DNA of 64,000 bases from the NCBI GenBank assembly GCA_009733575.1, contig ML769589.1, positions 1-64,000 of the forward strand, in the 5' to 3' direction. Numbering within the stretch: the first letter of the stretch is position 1; each line of letters opens with the position of its first letter. The DNA comes from Gymnopus androsaceus JB14 (Eukaryota; Basidiomycota; Agaricomycetes; Agaricales; Omphalotaceae). Below the pieces are notes generated by a model, which ran no database searches, was not told the DNA's origin, and saw nothing but the letters and a program-made list of their open reading frames with translations. Made by a program: the position numbers and the translations under genes. Shown piece after piece: positions 1 through 12,544 of this stretch.

Positions 1-2
1 TG

Positions 3-221
3 TTGTGGCCCATGGCTCTGTTCCTCATGGTAGTGATGATGAGCACTTTTTTCATGTTTGCTTCCCTCGTATTTTGGATACTCCCTGCAAACTGGCGAGA
101 GGCGATAATTACTTGGTTTTGGATGATTCAGTTTCAAACTCGCATATTGTGTGCTTTAATCACTGGAAAAGCGGTTGAAGATATAGATATAGCATTTTTC
201 AGAAACTTTGGCAAATTTTAA
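3..221 (+). CDS. 3' end of a membrane protein, partial
   Basis: The open frame runs off the left edge and ends at a stop at 219-221. The visible 72 residues start with a strongly hydrophobic stretch (FLMVVMMSTFFMFASLVFWIL), followed by a tryptophan-rich segment and a short hydrophilic tail ending in RNFGKF. This looks like the last transmembrane helix and cytosolic tail of a multi-pass protein. The first methionine is probably internal, because codons upstream of it are also open. I do not recognise the family. Confidence 0.4.
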   Translation: MWPMALFLMVVMMSTFFMFASLVFWILPANWREAIITWFWMIQFQTRILCALITGKAVEDIDIAFFRNFGKF

Positions 222-1296
222 TTTTCTTTTCAATCTAGTAAAGAGACTTCCAATGCGGTTTAAGTCGGTAATAGGTAACGACGCTTTGACGTATGCTTTT
301 TTACTGTACTTTGGTCACATGAACATCTATGAACAATGATTTTTCTGAATCTTTGAAAGTTTGAGTTGAGTGTGAGCAGTCCCAAGAATGCCAGTTATTT
401 GGAACGTTCAAAATATGGTTCCAGACAGGAATCGAAACTACATGCATCAAGTACGCACTCAGGATACACACTCGTCTCAGGATTCTTGACCAATTGATTT
501 TTACCAGGGTTAATTTATGATTATAGCCTATCGGTCTCAGCCACCACTTCATAATTAGCCTTTGACCTTGCAGCTCGCTCGATCGTGCCATTTTTTGCAG
601 ATTGCATTGAAGGGAGCGCAGTTTTCCGGCAGTAATCGTGAATAGTAGCCATTCAAGGATTGAACCTGGAAATGAGATGAAAGAAAGTACGCATCCAGCT
701 CGGCTATTCAGGCAAAAAGAATTGAGTAAAATCCCTCGGTAATGCCTTCTGAATGCCGAGCATTTGAGGATTTACATCCTTGCTTGTAATTCACGGGTGC
801 GTGGCGTTTTAAACATACTGTTAAGGTCTCCAAGAGACGATTGAGAATACAGGTCTAAGTCTAGAGCGCCCATGCTGAAGAATAGAGGAAGAGAAGGTGT
901 TGTGAGAATGCCTTTGCGATGACGCGATTAGGAGACACAGGACATCATCGCGACAGAACGCGACTTACTCCCAACTGCACGATCCACAGAGCTGAGCTCC
1001 GGCGTGGACATTTCTTAACCGGACGTTAATTATACTCAATGATGCAAAACTCGAATGGATCTATGTGGTATGGTCGAAGCAATCGACGTGCTATCTCACC
1101 AGTGGAAGTAAAACTTGCTTTCCAGTCGGTAGTCCGAAGGTAAATCTCAATCATTTCAAGTGGTATTTAATAAGCTGGCAAATCTCGATCCTGTTTACTC
1201 CAGACGAGCTATGAAATCATCACCCTCTTCTTCCAGTTCCAAATCAGTTCTATGGTGATTTTGTCAGTAAAGGCAACATCGCGAATGGGAGGGTGT
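222..1296. other. intergenic, no supported gene
   Basis: About 1.1 kb between the partial membrane protein and the minus-strand gene ending at 1297. A 96-codon frame on the minus strand (301-591) has no start context, splice partners or family resemblance. I see no RNA gene, repeat or clear promoter here. Confidence 0.5.
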
Positions 1297-2330
1297 TTAC
1301 AATGCCAACATATCAGTAAACTGTTCGTCAAGCAGGATATCCCTACCAATCCCCAGTTGTCCTTCGTTTCTGAAAGCATCTATACTAATCCATATGTCCA
1401 AGTATGCTTTATCCAAGTATCGCTTCCTATAGGACGCAATTTCTGGCTGCAACTGGTTGACCATGTCGTTTGTGATAATTGAAGGCCGTTCCATTCTGAA
1501 TGATGGCCTACCCACAGAGAGAACGTAATATCGTTTGTTGTAGACGGGGAAATCTGCTACCACACCACCAGTACAGTCATCGTAGCTCTCGAGACCTTGG
1601 AGTTCGGAATACCCTTCCTCCTCGTACCATTTTCTCTCCGATGGAGCTATGCGATAATATTAGTTAGGAACCTGCGACTCTGGCTTAGCTTTTACCCACC
1701 CGCAAATTTCCATTCTAAATGGTAGCTATGAAAGAGAGAGGGTATATCCATCTCTCCATATCCCTCCATAAAGTGTTTAGGATCAAAGCAAGGTGGCGTT
1801 TCAATCAGCACCCCCGTGTTGCCGTAAAAAAATAATCGCCATAAATATTCTCTCCCCAGCAGGATTTCAAACGATTTCAAAGAAATATTGGGCAGGGAGT
1901 AGTTGTCAGGATCCTTTTCATAATGGTCTGCAATCGCTTTGAATCCCTCTACAACTGGGTAAAGAAAGATTTCTTTGGCATACGCAAGTCTTTCTTCATA
2001 TGCCTTTCCGTCCTCGTAGGGAATTTTAGGTAGGAAAGTATAGCGGAATATCCTCTCCCATTCGTTGAGCAAAGAGTCGACTATGTGACGGAACTCGCAT
2101 GTTTTGGCCCTCGAGTTCTTCACAGAAGAGTCAGATGGCTCTGGACCACCATTGCAGTCCATAGCGAGACGAGGTTTGACGATAAGGATGGATCGGAGCA
2201 GGAGAGAAATCGGGAGAATATCCTGTGTCGGCTCGAATCCGTACTCGTGATTCATTGTCCCATTCTTCTTATTCATAAAACGTTCACTGGACTTGCCGGG
2301 TGGTAAAACAGTCGTTGATCGGCGGTCCAT
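1297..2330 (-). CDS. hypothetical protein, two exons
   Basis: Two exons, 2330-1700 and 1646-1297, are joined by a 53-nt intron (GTGGGT donor, CTAACT branch, TAG acceptor). The splice keeps the frame through WKFA and PSERKWYEEEGY, so I trust this model. The product is about 326 residues, soluble, without a signal peptide or membrane segment. It has an aromatic-rich central part (EWERIFRYTFLPKIPYEDG, then a run ending in YLWRLFFYGNTG) and a C-terminal part with YVLSVGRPSF. The N-terminal 25 residues are polar and the true start may be the later methionine in MNHEYGFEP. I do not recognise the family. It is divergent from the gene at 2836. Confidence 0.65.
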
Positions 2331-2835
2331 AGACTGTTACACTCAGACACCCAATGGTCTGGGTTTAGTTCATTTGAAGGACATCACTTCTCGCGCGATC
2401 GATTAAAATAGCGGCCCAAGCCAACCGACCAACAAAAGAAACTACAAAACGAGAGAAAGCGTTAAAAAAAGGCAAGATGCAAAAAAAAGATCCGCGGGCT
2501 ACCCGTGAACAACACGGTGTACATGTTGATCACGTACGATTATTCGTTCGTATATATAAATTCGTTAGTATCTGAAATCAGAAAATACTAACCAGGTTCC
2601 GGCTGATCTCGATCATCAATGATTCGTGACGAAAATGTCAAGATCCTACCAGATTGTAAGTATTTTTTGAAGTTCCAGCTTAAAACTTCAGATACTCATA
2701 CGGGAAAATGACATATTAAATAATCCACTGGAGATATTCCCATGACACTAATAACCAGCATGGTTTCCTGGTCTTCATGAACTACATGAGGCCGTAAAAT
2801 TTGCGTTATAAGGTCCAACCTCCAAGTTGACGACC
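2331..2835. promoter_or_regulatory. divergent promoter region with TATA-like box
   Basis: A 505-bp stretch between two divergently transcribed genes. TATATATAAA at 2551-2560 is the only clear core-promoter-like element. It lies about 275 bp before the plus-strand ATG at 2836 and about 220 bp before the minus-strand ATG at 2330. A minor CT/AG-rich tract sits around 2440-2490. No operator or terminator is visible. Confidence 0.3.
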
Positions 2836-3782
2836 ATGAGTGAGTACGGAAGCGAAAACAACCAAGTAAGTAAATTTTGTTATAGCTTTTCGTATGTACT
2901 TAATCTTCTAGACATCTAGTATGGACGTTGATCAAGACCCTGGAAATTCCCCGAGTTCTGGTGCGTTACAGGATAGGGGTCCTAACAATGTAAGCAGCCA
3001 CTAATTCATGCTTGTATGAGCCAACCTTGAACGATTTAAACTCACACCCTGCTCTCGGAAATCCATGTTTTCAGCCTACTCTTGGAAATCCGCATCTTCA
3101 GCCTACCCCTGGAAATTTACGTCCTCAACCTATTCTCGGAAATCCACATCCACATACTCAAGCAACTGTCGGAAATCAAGCAAATCATCGCCAAGTCCCC
3201 ATTAATGTATGTGACCTCCTGCCATTTTGCAGTCTTATTCAATAAATCGCAGGTTGACCAACACCAAGGAGGAGGAAGGCTCAACGTAAGTGATCTTCTC
3301 AGCGGCGGGCTACAATCATTTACATTGAGAGATAATGCGAATTAGGTCGACCCTTTCCCCATAATGTAAGAGATCGTCTTCATATGTGTCCTGTGTATTG
3401 TATTGATATATCATACTAGCAGCGATTCCTTCGTATCCCTCGTCAAATCACACAGGGAATCTTTTGGACTGGGATCTTGACCTGGCCCGTTGTGATTGGC
3501 ATCGTAATGAACGTAGTCGTAACTTCTCAGCCACGGCTTTCTCTGCTAGTTGCAGCAACTATATTCATGCTTGCTTACATGGATATTTTCCACGTTCGAA
3601 TGGGAGAAATGGAAGGAGGAATGGAGGTACGCCATTTAGTGATTTAGGCGAGTTTAGATCTACTAACTGGTGGTTTCATCTTGCAGATACAATTCCCGAA
3701 CATGTTTATCCAATTGACCATGTTCCTCGGAGTCTTGAGCGTTGGAAACATTGTATCCATAATACTCCTTGGAAGGCTCTGA
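2836..3782 (+). CDS. small three-TM protein, multi-exon
   Basis: Reconstructed from splice sites. Exon 1 encodes MSEYGSENNQ; exon 2 starts TSSMDVDQDPGNSP. A proline/asparagine-rich exon carries an imperfect repeat of the form LGNPxxQPT. The last exons encode RFLRIPRQITQG, then two hydrophobic helices (WPVVIGIVMNVVV and LSLLVAATIFMLAYM), and after an intron near 3630-3686 a third (FIQLTMFLGVLSVGNIVSIILL) before TGA at 3780-3782. The product is therefore a disordered N-terminus followed by three membrane helices. Exon borders around 2990-3075 (a rare GAG acceptor or a longer intron) and 3278-3420 are uncertain. Family not recognised. Confidence 0.55.
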
Positions 3783-4204
3783 TGTACAAAGACTTACGAT
3801 GCCGAAGAGTGTGATGCCGAAGAGTGTTGTACACGTCCGATATTTACCATACTTCTTCTCAGTTGCCTACACTCGCATTGTAGATGTTGAATTAAATGTT
3901 GTCCAAAGTAACCCCGAGCCCGTTAAATCATTCACCTCAAAACTCGAAAGTGATCTGAATTCTTCAACATACGCAACGCTCTATACGCCGACAAGCCTAT
4001 GACTCGTATTGACTGCGTTTAACATTGTCGATTTACGTAATGTTTTCACTGGGTTGTAAAAGAATCCGTTCTGGTAACTTCGATAGGCGAACGCTTATTG
4101 TACTTCTATTGTACTTCTTGGACCTGGACCCTGCTTCATCTGCATATGCATTCGAATCCATTCGTAGGTCTCAAGCCCATATCTGACTGATATCACACTA
4201 AAAC

Positions 4205-7020
4205 TTGTCTCTTCAGCCTTCGTTCAAGTCTTTGTCGAATCTAAAACTTTGCAAATGTGACTTATGTGCTGATCTGCAATCTGATGGACAGAAATTACGA
4301 CCTTCAGGTCGACTGCTCCCTCGTTCATCTTTTTTTACGCACCAGAACAGTCAAAAAAAGAAGGACGCTCACATCAAAAATGTTCCCAATGATACTGGTA
4401 ACTTTGCAGGTACTCTCGACCCCTCCTTTGCATTTACTTACTCAATTCAGATCAACGGCCTCTTATAGCCCTTTCTTCAGCTGGTCTTGCAGTCCCTGTC
4501 AAACCCTCCTTTACATCTACCTCCATTTTTACATCCACCTCTACTGAACCCAATGAAACGTCTCAATCTTTAAATCAACCTCTAGCTGGCGATACTGCTA
4601 TGGAGTCTATGGATATAGACTCTGAAGATCCTGTGATAGAGAATTTGATGGAGGAGCTTCTAGCTGAGATTGACAACCGAGTATTGTCAATCCAGCTCAC
4701 TCTCTCGCTGAAATTTCTTGTTCCTCCCTCCATGTCCCCATCCCTCACTGTTGGTGACTCTTCCACTTTCAGCTCCGGCAGGTTGGCCCTAGATCTTCGC
4801 GAACCTTGTAACCAGCGGTTCCTTAACACTGAAGCTAGATTGATTGAGATCATATCTCAGATGGGTGACAGAAACGCTGAACGGACCCAAGTGAAAGAAG
4901 CTGCGTTAACGGGACTTGAGACTATTCGTTCTGTCAAAGGCAAACTCTACAAGGATCAGTTATCTCTTCAGAGTAATCGCAATGTTGTGGATAATAGTAT
5001 GTTTTCCTATCATATTCGCTGAAACCAGTCGACTAAAAGATAGACCTATCCAGGGAAATATTTTCGATCATTGAGTTCTTACGAACCGCCAAGTAGCATC
5101 CACGATGCTCGCTGCTTTGATAATGTTTGTTCGGTTTCAGCATAGTGTTCGGGATATGCAGGGTTTCATTGGCATTGTTACGATCCATTATTCGCACTAC
5201 AGTCGTCGGCCCTTCTGCAGAACAGGTACCAGGAGGACATTCACACCATCATCAATTATTATGATCCAACCGCACTGTTTGACCTTTATCTCCTGTCCAA
5301 AATGCTTTTCGCTGTACAACATCGACAAAGATACCTTTACTCGTAACCAGCAATTGCACGCGAGTGGCCACGGTATGGAACAATGTTCGTCGAAAATTTC
5401 AACCTGACGGACCAGAATGTGGGGCTGATCTTTGGAAAGTGCGATGTGTCAAGGGAGGAGCATTCGTTGTTCCAGAGCGCACACAAGTGCTACAGGATCC
5501 AAAAGAATGGTTAGGCAGATTACTTGCAAGACCAGAGATCGAGGACGCTATGGTTGAATACCAGAAGCGTCGCCTAATTCCAGACAGGGAGGAGGATTTC
5601 ACGGATTCCAAGACATTTGCTCAGTTCGGCAGATCAGGCACTGGTATTTCCCCCTTACGTGTCGTAGCCAGTCTAGGTTGTGATGCATTCAATCCATTCC
5701 AGTCAAAACGGCCCATGCCGTTGTCCAATCTACAGCTCTATACATGTACTTACTCGTCCTTCCTGAGCGCATGAGGTTCCAGAAGAAGAACATGCTGCTA
5801 CTAGCGGTACTTCCTGGTGAACCCAAACAGCATCTAATCAACAACATCCTGAACCGGGTGGTGAATCTTCTTTTGCCACTAGAGGAAGGCCTACACTACC
5901 TCCAGACTGCCAAATATCCATTCGGGCGTAATGTATTGCTGGTTGTAGTCCCTATTGTCTGTGATTCACTGGGTGCACACCAACTCGTAGGATTCCTTCA
6001 CCTACACACACATTGTTTTGCACCCGCTGTTTGCTTCCCAAAAGCAATATCAGTAACCTCGACAGAACTTCTTGGCCTAGGCGCGATCCCGAGCAGCATA
6101 GAATACGTGCAACTGAATGGCGGGATGCGGCTACTCAAAAGATACGTAATGATATTTACAAGAAATATGGAGTACGTTGGTCTGAGCTCCTATGTCTACC
6201 AGGCTTTGACCCTATTGCATTCACTGTCATTGACGACTTGCACATGTGCCTTTTGGGTCTTATTGAAACCCACATTCGCGATATCTGGGGCATAGATGAG
6301 GACACAGAGGGAGGGCTTGGTCAGACAAAAGCACAGAAAGATTATTAGAAGCCACTGAATTCTCTGTTACGCCAGGTGTGGAACATGATCCGCAATGTGG
6401 ATAATGATTCAGACCTGGAAAGATTCTTGCTATCACAGCAGAAACCTCTACTCTGGTATCTATGTTTCTACCTGCAGCTCGGCACAGCAGGTACAAAGGC
6501 AAAGCATGTTGAAGCGCTTTTGAAATGGGTAAGTGGATCAAAAGCTGGTTTCCTATTTATTGAGGTCGATCACTCTATAGCGAACTTCCATATCCTCAGA
6601 AGATATTCCAGTAATACCTCCGCTGGAATTTATGCAGTCGAGGCAAAAAGATAGAGTATGCTGTTGCTTTTTACGGTTTGTCTTTGTATCTCCTAATTTA
6701 ACTGTCAGGATCCGCAAATGGGCCCATCGGAAGTAGATCGTTCATTGTTGGATCATCCAAAGGACTTGATCTCATACACAGAGCTGCTAAGACAGGTAAA
6801 GGACCACACAACGGGGCTTCCACCATCCTTAAAACGACAAAGGAAAGATCGCTTGCAGGCTCTGTGCTATGATTTATCTATCCCGACTCATCCTACAGAT
6901 CAAATTAAGCATCTTTTGGCTCACATTGATCTCTGGGTGAGTTCAGCCAATTTTTTTTTACAGATGGACACCCATTTATACTTTTTAGCATGCAAATCAA
7001 GGAGGTGCAGCCGAAAATGA
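4205..7020 (+). pseudogene. Tnp2-type (CACTA/EnSpm-like) transposase remnant
   Basis: Scattered open segments match the layout of basidiomycete transposase family tnp2 proteins. They run in order: an acidic N-terminal segment (from 4600, MESMDIDSEDPVIE); CPKCFSLYNIDKDTF near 5300; then, one frame over, PECGADLWKVRCVKGG near 5415 and WLGRLLARPEIEDAM near 5510; then WSELLCLPGFDP and VIDDLHMCLLGLIETHIRD at 6178-6290, which resembles the family's WSELLxLPYWDP...HxxxLG motif; and downstream fragments to 7020. The frame changes several times and stops interrupt it, so no full-length enzyme remains. A few changes could be unmodelled introns. I found no terminal inverted repeat. The family call is from motif memory. 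Confidence 0.6.
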
Positions 7021-10000
7021 AGAAACAGGAGATCTGTACGTATGGATAACGATTACCACTATCCCTGTAAGCGCGTCTGCACATGCCAGCAAATCATTCA
7101 ACAAGGAAAACGAACTTGTCTCCAGCGCCCTAGATCATAGAATGCAACTCCTGTTCAAACACCTCCGGCTAATCAACTATGCTTGGCCTGTGCTCCTCGT
7201 ATAACTCGGAGACTCTGCATACTGCTAACCGGAGTCAAACAGTGATTTCCGGATCGTACGCAGAGTATCCGCTCAACTTCTCCCGCAGCCACGTCGAATA
7301 GGCTTGCGCAGGCGACTGAATGTGATTTTTACGCATCTCATTGAGCTTACCCACCCATAGATAACCCCCATGTTGATACGCTAGCGCTACTCCGCTATCA
7401 CGAATATACCGCCTAGTATAGACAGCCATGGGATGGACATACATTCATACTAACCGTTCAAGTCTGAACAAAGAGAAGGAACAGCATACGATGAACTCTT
7501 ACGGAGAGCACAGCTCCTCTATATCTAAGTACGCCCATAAACAAAAAGTATGAGGCGACTCCTATCCCTCTTAAGCTCTCTGTTTCGATCTCACTCTATT
7601 CAGTGTTCATCCTACGACGGAAACAACAAAAAGGACCTTCTCGCCAAACTGACTCAAAACCAATGGGCTGTATGGACGCGAGCACTCTATCCATGTCGAA
7701 ATCTTCCCAACGAACACTAGACACGAACTTACTCTTTCACTATATATCTTAGATTATATCAGATGAAAGAAGAAAGTGGCGGCGAGAGTGAGCAAAACTG
7801 CACCCAGATTAAACCATTGTCATCCTCATCATAACGACAGCATTCCACAGAAAAAATATTCTTGAAAATATCCATGAACACATGCCATTCGATGAAATTC
7901 CGCAAGATCTCGAACCCAGTTCAATCGAAGTTTCTCCCAGCTAGAGCAAGAACTACTTCTGCATAGAAGAAGCGCACCGTCTCAACCGACCTTTAATTAC
8001 TCTCTCTTCCTTGGCTCTTCTCTATTGGTCTGGCAACTTCTAAGCGCACACCACTCACTGCCTATACCGCCCTACCTCCCCCCCCCAAAATTCACCTGCG
8101 ACTCTCCACTGGTTTAAAGTCATCTGAGCAACAAAAGGATCAACTATGCAGTGCTCAAGCTTCATTGGTAAAGGATTGCGATCTCTCATCAGGAAACAAA
8201 GCGACCGATATCAATAAGAACACCATGTTACATGTACTGCTGTATTACCATCCGCGATGTAACTAACTCGTACAACACAAGTGCAGATCTCTTACGACTT
8301 ATCTGCATATCCGGCATTGCCTAGAAAGTGATGTGCAAATAGGGCGCGACTCTCATTTTGTCTAGAGCACGTTGACACCCATGCAAGCAGCGAGCAAATG
8401 CCACTCAAATTCCCCCAGCCAGCATAGGACATACGGAAGACCATGCACCCGTATTACTTTGGACGTCTGAGCTCGAGAGCCGAAACGATGCCACCGGGAT
8501 GGACAACTGAATGAAAAAATAGTTTCTGGCACGCAATTGCTCCTCCAACATTATCCGTACTTCTTTGTATTCGCTATTTAAGTAAGGTGAAGTCAAACTG
8601 GGAGAGCGCAAAAAAGATAGTACAGGATCGGCTTTTGCCGAACTGCATTCGTGGATCTATGTGCTAGCGCCACTCCCATCTCCCAACCTTCATTCTCGAG
8701 TAACCACCCCCGAATCAGGGAAAAATGACTTCTGGATTCTCAAAATCAGGGGCATACACAGAACTCGTTCCCGATGCAGCGCCTTCACCCCAATCACCCA
8801 CTACAGTATCGCTGACCGCATCATGTTACGAATTCTCTCGAAGCAACCTGAGTACCCTCTTGACGAATAGCCTAGGTCGCCGGTAGCACTGATCTCTAAT
8901 TTCATATTGCAAATCGAACATAGATCAATGTGCTCTCCAAGACCATCAATAGAAACCATGCGGCCACTACGGTTTAAGTTGGACACCACTATGAGAGAAC
9001 AGATCATCATCTTGAGATTACACTACCCAAAACGCAGCTACCGTTACCTCGATGGAGACGACAATGTTGTAAAGACAGTAATTGCCTTCTAGCCTTAACT
9101 CCGAGATCCATTACTTGACTGAGCATTCCGATATAGACAAAACCAATCTCACAGGTGCATAACAGCGGCGTGATGTAAGTTGCTCTCAATTCACATTGTC
9201 GACCTTCTAAGCGTGTCTTTTGAAAGATTATCCCAATCTCATTTCTGTATCTTCTTGTGATATCTCCGGAGTGCCTTACACACGACGCTACCAGAAACTC
9301 ATCTCATATAATTTTTACACAAACAGGAATAGTATCTTATCATCACTCCTGCCCAAACCTGCCAGTCTAGTTTCCAAGATGCCATCATCAGCATTCGTGC
9401 AGCATGTAACCCTTAAGCTCAGGCCTTCCAACACTAATACCGGAAGTCTCATCATGAGATGGCAGGTACATCACGCCATGACACCACGTGCCAAATCATC
9501 CAATGGACTGGAAAGTCTCACTGCAGAGAAGAGGAATCACATTGAGTTCGCGTCATCTGATAAACATGCGCTACACTAACGCTTTCCCGCCGTCATAATG
9601 CGTTCTTAACGGGAGCTTACCTTATATGCCAGCTACCGTCTGAGTCATTTTCTCCCCCGCTAGAACAAACTCGAAAAACAGCTATGTGTAGTTAAAGAAG
9701 AGCGCCGAATCAGCGGGAGGGCTCCCTTCAAGGCGGGGCAGATGCAAAAAGCAAGCAAATTCAACTCTTCCACCATGATAGAGGCATCTAACCTCTCGGT
9801 CCATCATCCAACGGAAATTCCACCACCTTCTTCCTAGACCGCGGCCACCTATAACATTGGCCCAATCACAAATTCTCTCTATAGCTCGGACAGCCAAGAA
9901 AGGCCGGCATCTCCACAAATACGAGAGGAAAGACACTATCTACAGACCAATGGCCCTTTCCTGCGTGAGTGATGTATAACCCAGCAGCAATGCGCTATGC

Positions 10001-10435
10001 CAACTATCCAGGAAAATTCGTTGCACATACTAATCACAACGTCGACTGCCAGCTTTACCACATAACTGGACGTTCCTCATTGAGATACATAAGGCTCAGA
10101 GGATTTAACGTAAGCGTATTTGGACAGCACTCGTTTATAGTCACGTAGTATCTTAGTCCCCTATTCTAAGTATTTAAGTGATGTAAACTCACTATTCGAG
10201 CTAACTTTCTACTATAATCACAAGTCTAGAGACTTTCCGACCTCACTATAGCATGTATTGAGCTGGAAAGACTAGGCTCGACCCACTATACCTTAATATC
10301 GTGCCTCTCCTGCACTCAACAATCCTAATAATACCTCTGTCTTAGCTTCTCTTGTCAAACCCCTTATCCTCGAATAAATTAACCTTCTATCGCAGATACT
10401 ACTTACAATATCTTATCAAGACAACGACGTGCGTC
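7021..10435. other. 3.4-kb stretch without a supported gene
   Basis: Only short frames without start context, splice partners or family motifs are present. Examples are a 69-codon minus frame at 7235-7444, 69 codons at 8661-8870, 119 codons at 9220-9579 and 84 codons on the minus strand at 9682-9936. The region follows the decayed transposase and may be old, unrecognisable mobile DNA. There is a poly-C run near 8081-8088. No tRNA, rRNA or tandem repeat was seen. Confidence 0.45.
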
Positions 10436-10638
10436 TTAAGATTTTGGACTTTCCACTACAAACCATTTTTTACCATCCCCTCTCGCACACCGTAACGTGA
10501 AGTTCTCGAGAACAGGCATGCAACAATTATTATCCCTGTAAACCCGACATCCCCAAATTCCTTTCCCTTTCAGATCATCCCACCCCAAGATGCGATCGAG
10601 CGCGTACTTGAGGATTTGGCCTAGGTCCCTGGTTCTGA

Positions 10639-10671
<33 letters not shown>

Positions 10672-11056
10672 AAGTCATTGACATAAGGACTCAGTATATC
10701 TGGATAGCTCGCGAGGAATAACATAGCACTTACATGTTCCTGTTGGTTCAAGACGACGTGTTCGTTAGCTGCAGGAGATAATGTGCTTCTGCTGCCTCGG
10801 ATTCCCAACGAGGCTTGGCTGCTTGTTTGAGAGTTGCACTTAGATTCCGTCTGCAAACGTTTGTCAGCAAAAATAAATAAATCGTGCAATTGCCCCCTTG
10901 TCTTACCGGCGTCGAAGGAGGATGATACGGAACACATTTAGGATATGCGGGTATCGATTCTGTTTTTCGAGAGACACCAACGCTAGCTTTCAATTTCTTC
11001 AAGAGGTTCAAGGAGCTCTTCCTCTTCATGCTGTTTGTACCAGTGGAGAAGCGCAT
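10436..11056 (-). CDS. hypothetical basic protein, three exons
   Basis: Exon 1 (11056-10907) encodes MRFSTGTNSMKRKSSLNLLK and a basic, proline-ending segment. A 56-nt intron (GTAAGA...TTGCAG) leads to exon 2 (10850-10734), rich in Ser, Gln and Asn. A longer intron (10733-10607, GTAAGT...CAAG) leads to exon 3 (10606-10436), which encodes YALDRILGWDDLKGKG and a Cys/Trp-containing end (GKKWFVVESPKS). All joins are phase 0. The product is about 145 residues. The second intron holds the (TAG)10 microsatellite, which explains why it is long. No family recognised. Confidence 0.4.
10639..10668. repeat. (TAG)10 microsatellite
   Basis: Ten uninterrupted TAG units on the plus strand (CTA on the minus). 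The tract lies in the proposed second intron of the minus-strand gene at 10436-11056. Read as exon it would give a run of tyrosine or threonine, which is less plausible. Confidence 0.9.
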
Positions 11057-11190
11057 ATTGCTGTTCGCCGATATTCATGATTTTCGTAATGCGGAGTTTC
11101 TTGAGCACACGAGTGCATTTAACGTACGTAGGGCACTGACCGCATCGAAGAGCCGTAGCACGAACACTGTATTGGATCCGCGATGTCGAA

Positions 11191-11359
11191 GTTGAGACGA
11201 GAGAGTGAAAGGGTGTGACATAACGCTTGACTTGACATGGTATGCTGTAACGACTGCTTTGTGCTGACGTTTGTCGAAAACGTCAGCACAAAGCAGTCGT
11301 TACAGCATACCATGTCAAGTCAAGCGTTATGTCACACCCTTTCACTCTCTCGTCTCAAC
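11191..11359. repeat. perfect 82-bp inverted repeat with 5-nt loop
   Basis: Left arm 11191-11272 and right arm 11278-11359 are exact reverse complements over 82 bp, separated by only GTCGA (11273-11277). Outside the perfect arms, complementarity continues for five more bases (GTCGA after one mismatch) and then stops. The right arm's end overlaps the last codons of the minus-strand gene at 11355-11675. There are no flanking target-site duplications that I can see. Possible readings are a hairpin RNA source, a recent inverted duplication at a break, or an assembly or library fold-back artefact. Confidence 0.95.
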
Positions 11360-11675
11360 ATCGACGTAGTCCTGGTAAGTCCAACTTATGTCGAGTCTCG
11401 TAGTTAGAAAACAATGCACATATTTCCGAATCTTTAAGACGGCTAAAGGCCGCGAAAAAACGACTGAGAGACGAGGTATTCTCCATGAATCGTAATGCCT
11501 CTTCACCGCTATCTTCTGAATCTTCCTCGCTGCTACCTTCCGAATCCTCGAATAACACTGTTGCTGCTGTTGGAGTTGGAGTTTCAGATGGCTCTGCCAT
11601 TACAATATCTGTATCGTTCGAATGCTGTTTCTGTTTCTCTTCCTCTACCGCTTCAATAAATCGTGCATGCGCCAT
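11355..11675 (-). CDS. hypothetical acidic protein
   Basis: A 106-residue open frame starting MAHARFIEAVEEEKQKQ. It has a Thr/Pro segment, a strongly acidic stretch (FEDSEGSSEEDSEDSGEE) and a C-terminal part (LSRFFAAFSRLKDSEICALF). Composition suggests a small nuclear or regulatory protein, but no domain is recognised. The stop lies at the edge of the perfect inverted repeat, so the 3' end may have been altered by it. Confidence 0.4.
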   Translation of the reverse strand: MAHARFIEAVEEEKQKQHSNDTDIVMAEPSETPTPTAATVLFEDSEGSSEEDSEDSGEEALRFMENTSSLSRFFAAFSRLKDSEICALFSNYETRHKLDLPGLRRC

Positions 11676-11778
11676 TGTTTTCTTGATGAATGAATCGAGC
11701 TCCCCCTATCGAGTGCATCATATCCCAGATTCAGTAACAATGAAGTGATATGTTCTGGCACTTCGAAAGAGGTACATT

Positions 11779-12375
11779 TTGGTAGATTTGAGAAATTCCA
11801 GCAGAAGCTTTAATGGGAAACCCTGTCTCTATTCTGAACGTACTGGACTCGAATGGGCCGCTCCCAATATGGTCAATATCATTGGAGAGACATGTGCTGG
11901 TTCCCTTGAGTTTCCTGGATGGAAGATCCCGCAGACTGGAGAGTTCCCTATAAGCTATTTCATCGAGTCAGTTTTATCTTGTAACTTGCTGTCGCAGTCG
12001 TAGTTGCTGATACGCTTTCGCTTACAGAGACGTAGACACCCCTGGTATGACAGCCACGGTCACCTGTGGCGAAGTGATTCTCAGTACTTTGAACAACGAA
12101 ATTTTCCAGCCGTGAGTTGCATATATTTTTCCTACATTGGATTCATGCCGAGCCTGACTCTATTTCTTTGTTGCAGTAACCAAGTGTTTACTATCTCTTG
12201 TGTTTTTTGTGGGACGGATGCTTCTCCAGGGAATCTTCTGGCTGATGGGTGTGTTATTGGGCCGTACGATGTTTCGGATGTTTGCATGGACATTGGGCCC
12301 GACGCTGCAGACCCTTTGCGCGACTCGGACTGCAGCACTGTGGGAGCCAACGAGGTCTACACGATCAGGACCTAA
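11779..12375 (+). CDS. Cys-rich hypothetical protein, broken or unclear 5' model
   Basis: Two exons read well together: DVDTPGMTATVTCGEVIL ending in IFQP, then, after a 67-nt intron (GTGAGT...TTGCAG, 12113-12179), NQVFTISCVFCGTDASPGN to NEVYTIRT and a stop at 12373-12375. The cysteine spacing and Thr/Gly-rich strands suggest a beta-rich secreted domain. An upstream exon (VNIIGETCAGSLEFPGWKIP) looks related, but no donor/acceptor pair joins it in frame, so there is either a one-base error or an unseen exon. No signal peptide found. Family not recognised. Confidence 0.4.
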
Positions 12376-12544
12376 GGACAATAGGTGGCAGCTCTACTCC
12401 TCGAACATACTACTTATCTTACGGTTTCACTGATGCTGATTTTGCTTCTAATTAATAGTTCTTTGAACACTAGGAGTTGACATAGCATAGATTTCAAATG
12501 ATTTTTGATGATTTTCAGTTCTAAGTGAACTTGAGGAGCAAAAC

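Noticed and set aside
301..591. 96-codon minus-strand open frame
   Set aside because: No supporting splice sites, composition or recognisable motif; likely chance.
10575..10937. Minus frame containing ten tyrosines
   Set aside because: The tyrosine run is the (CTA)n microsatellite, better placed in an intron of the gene model at 10436-11056.
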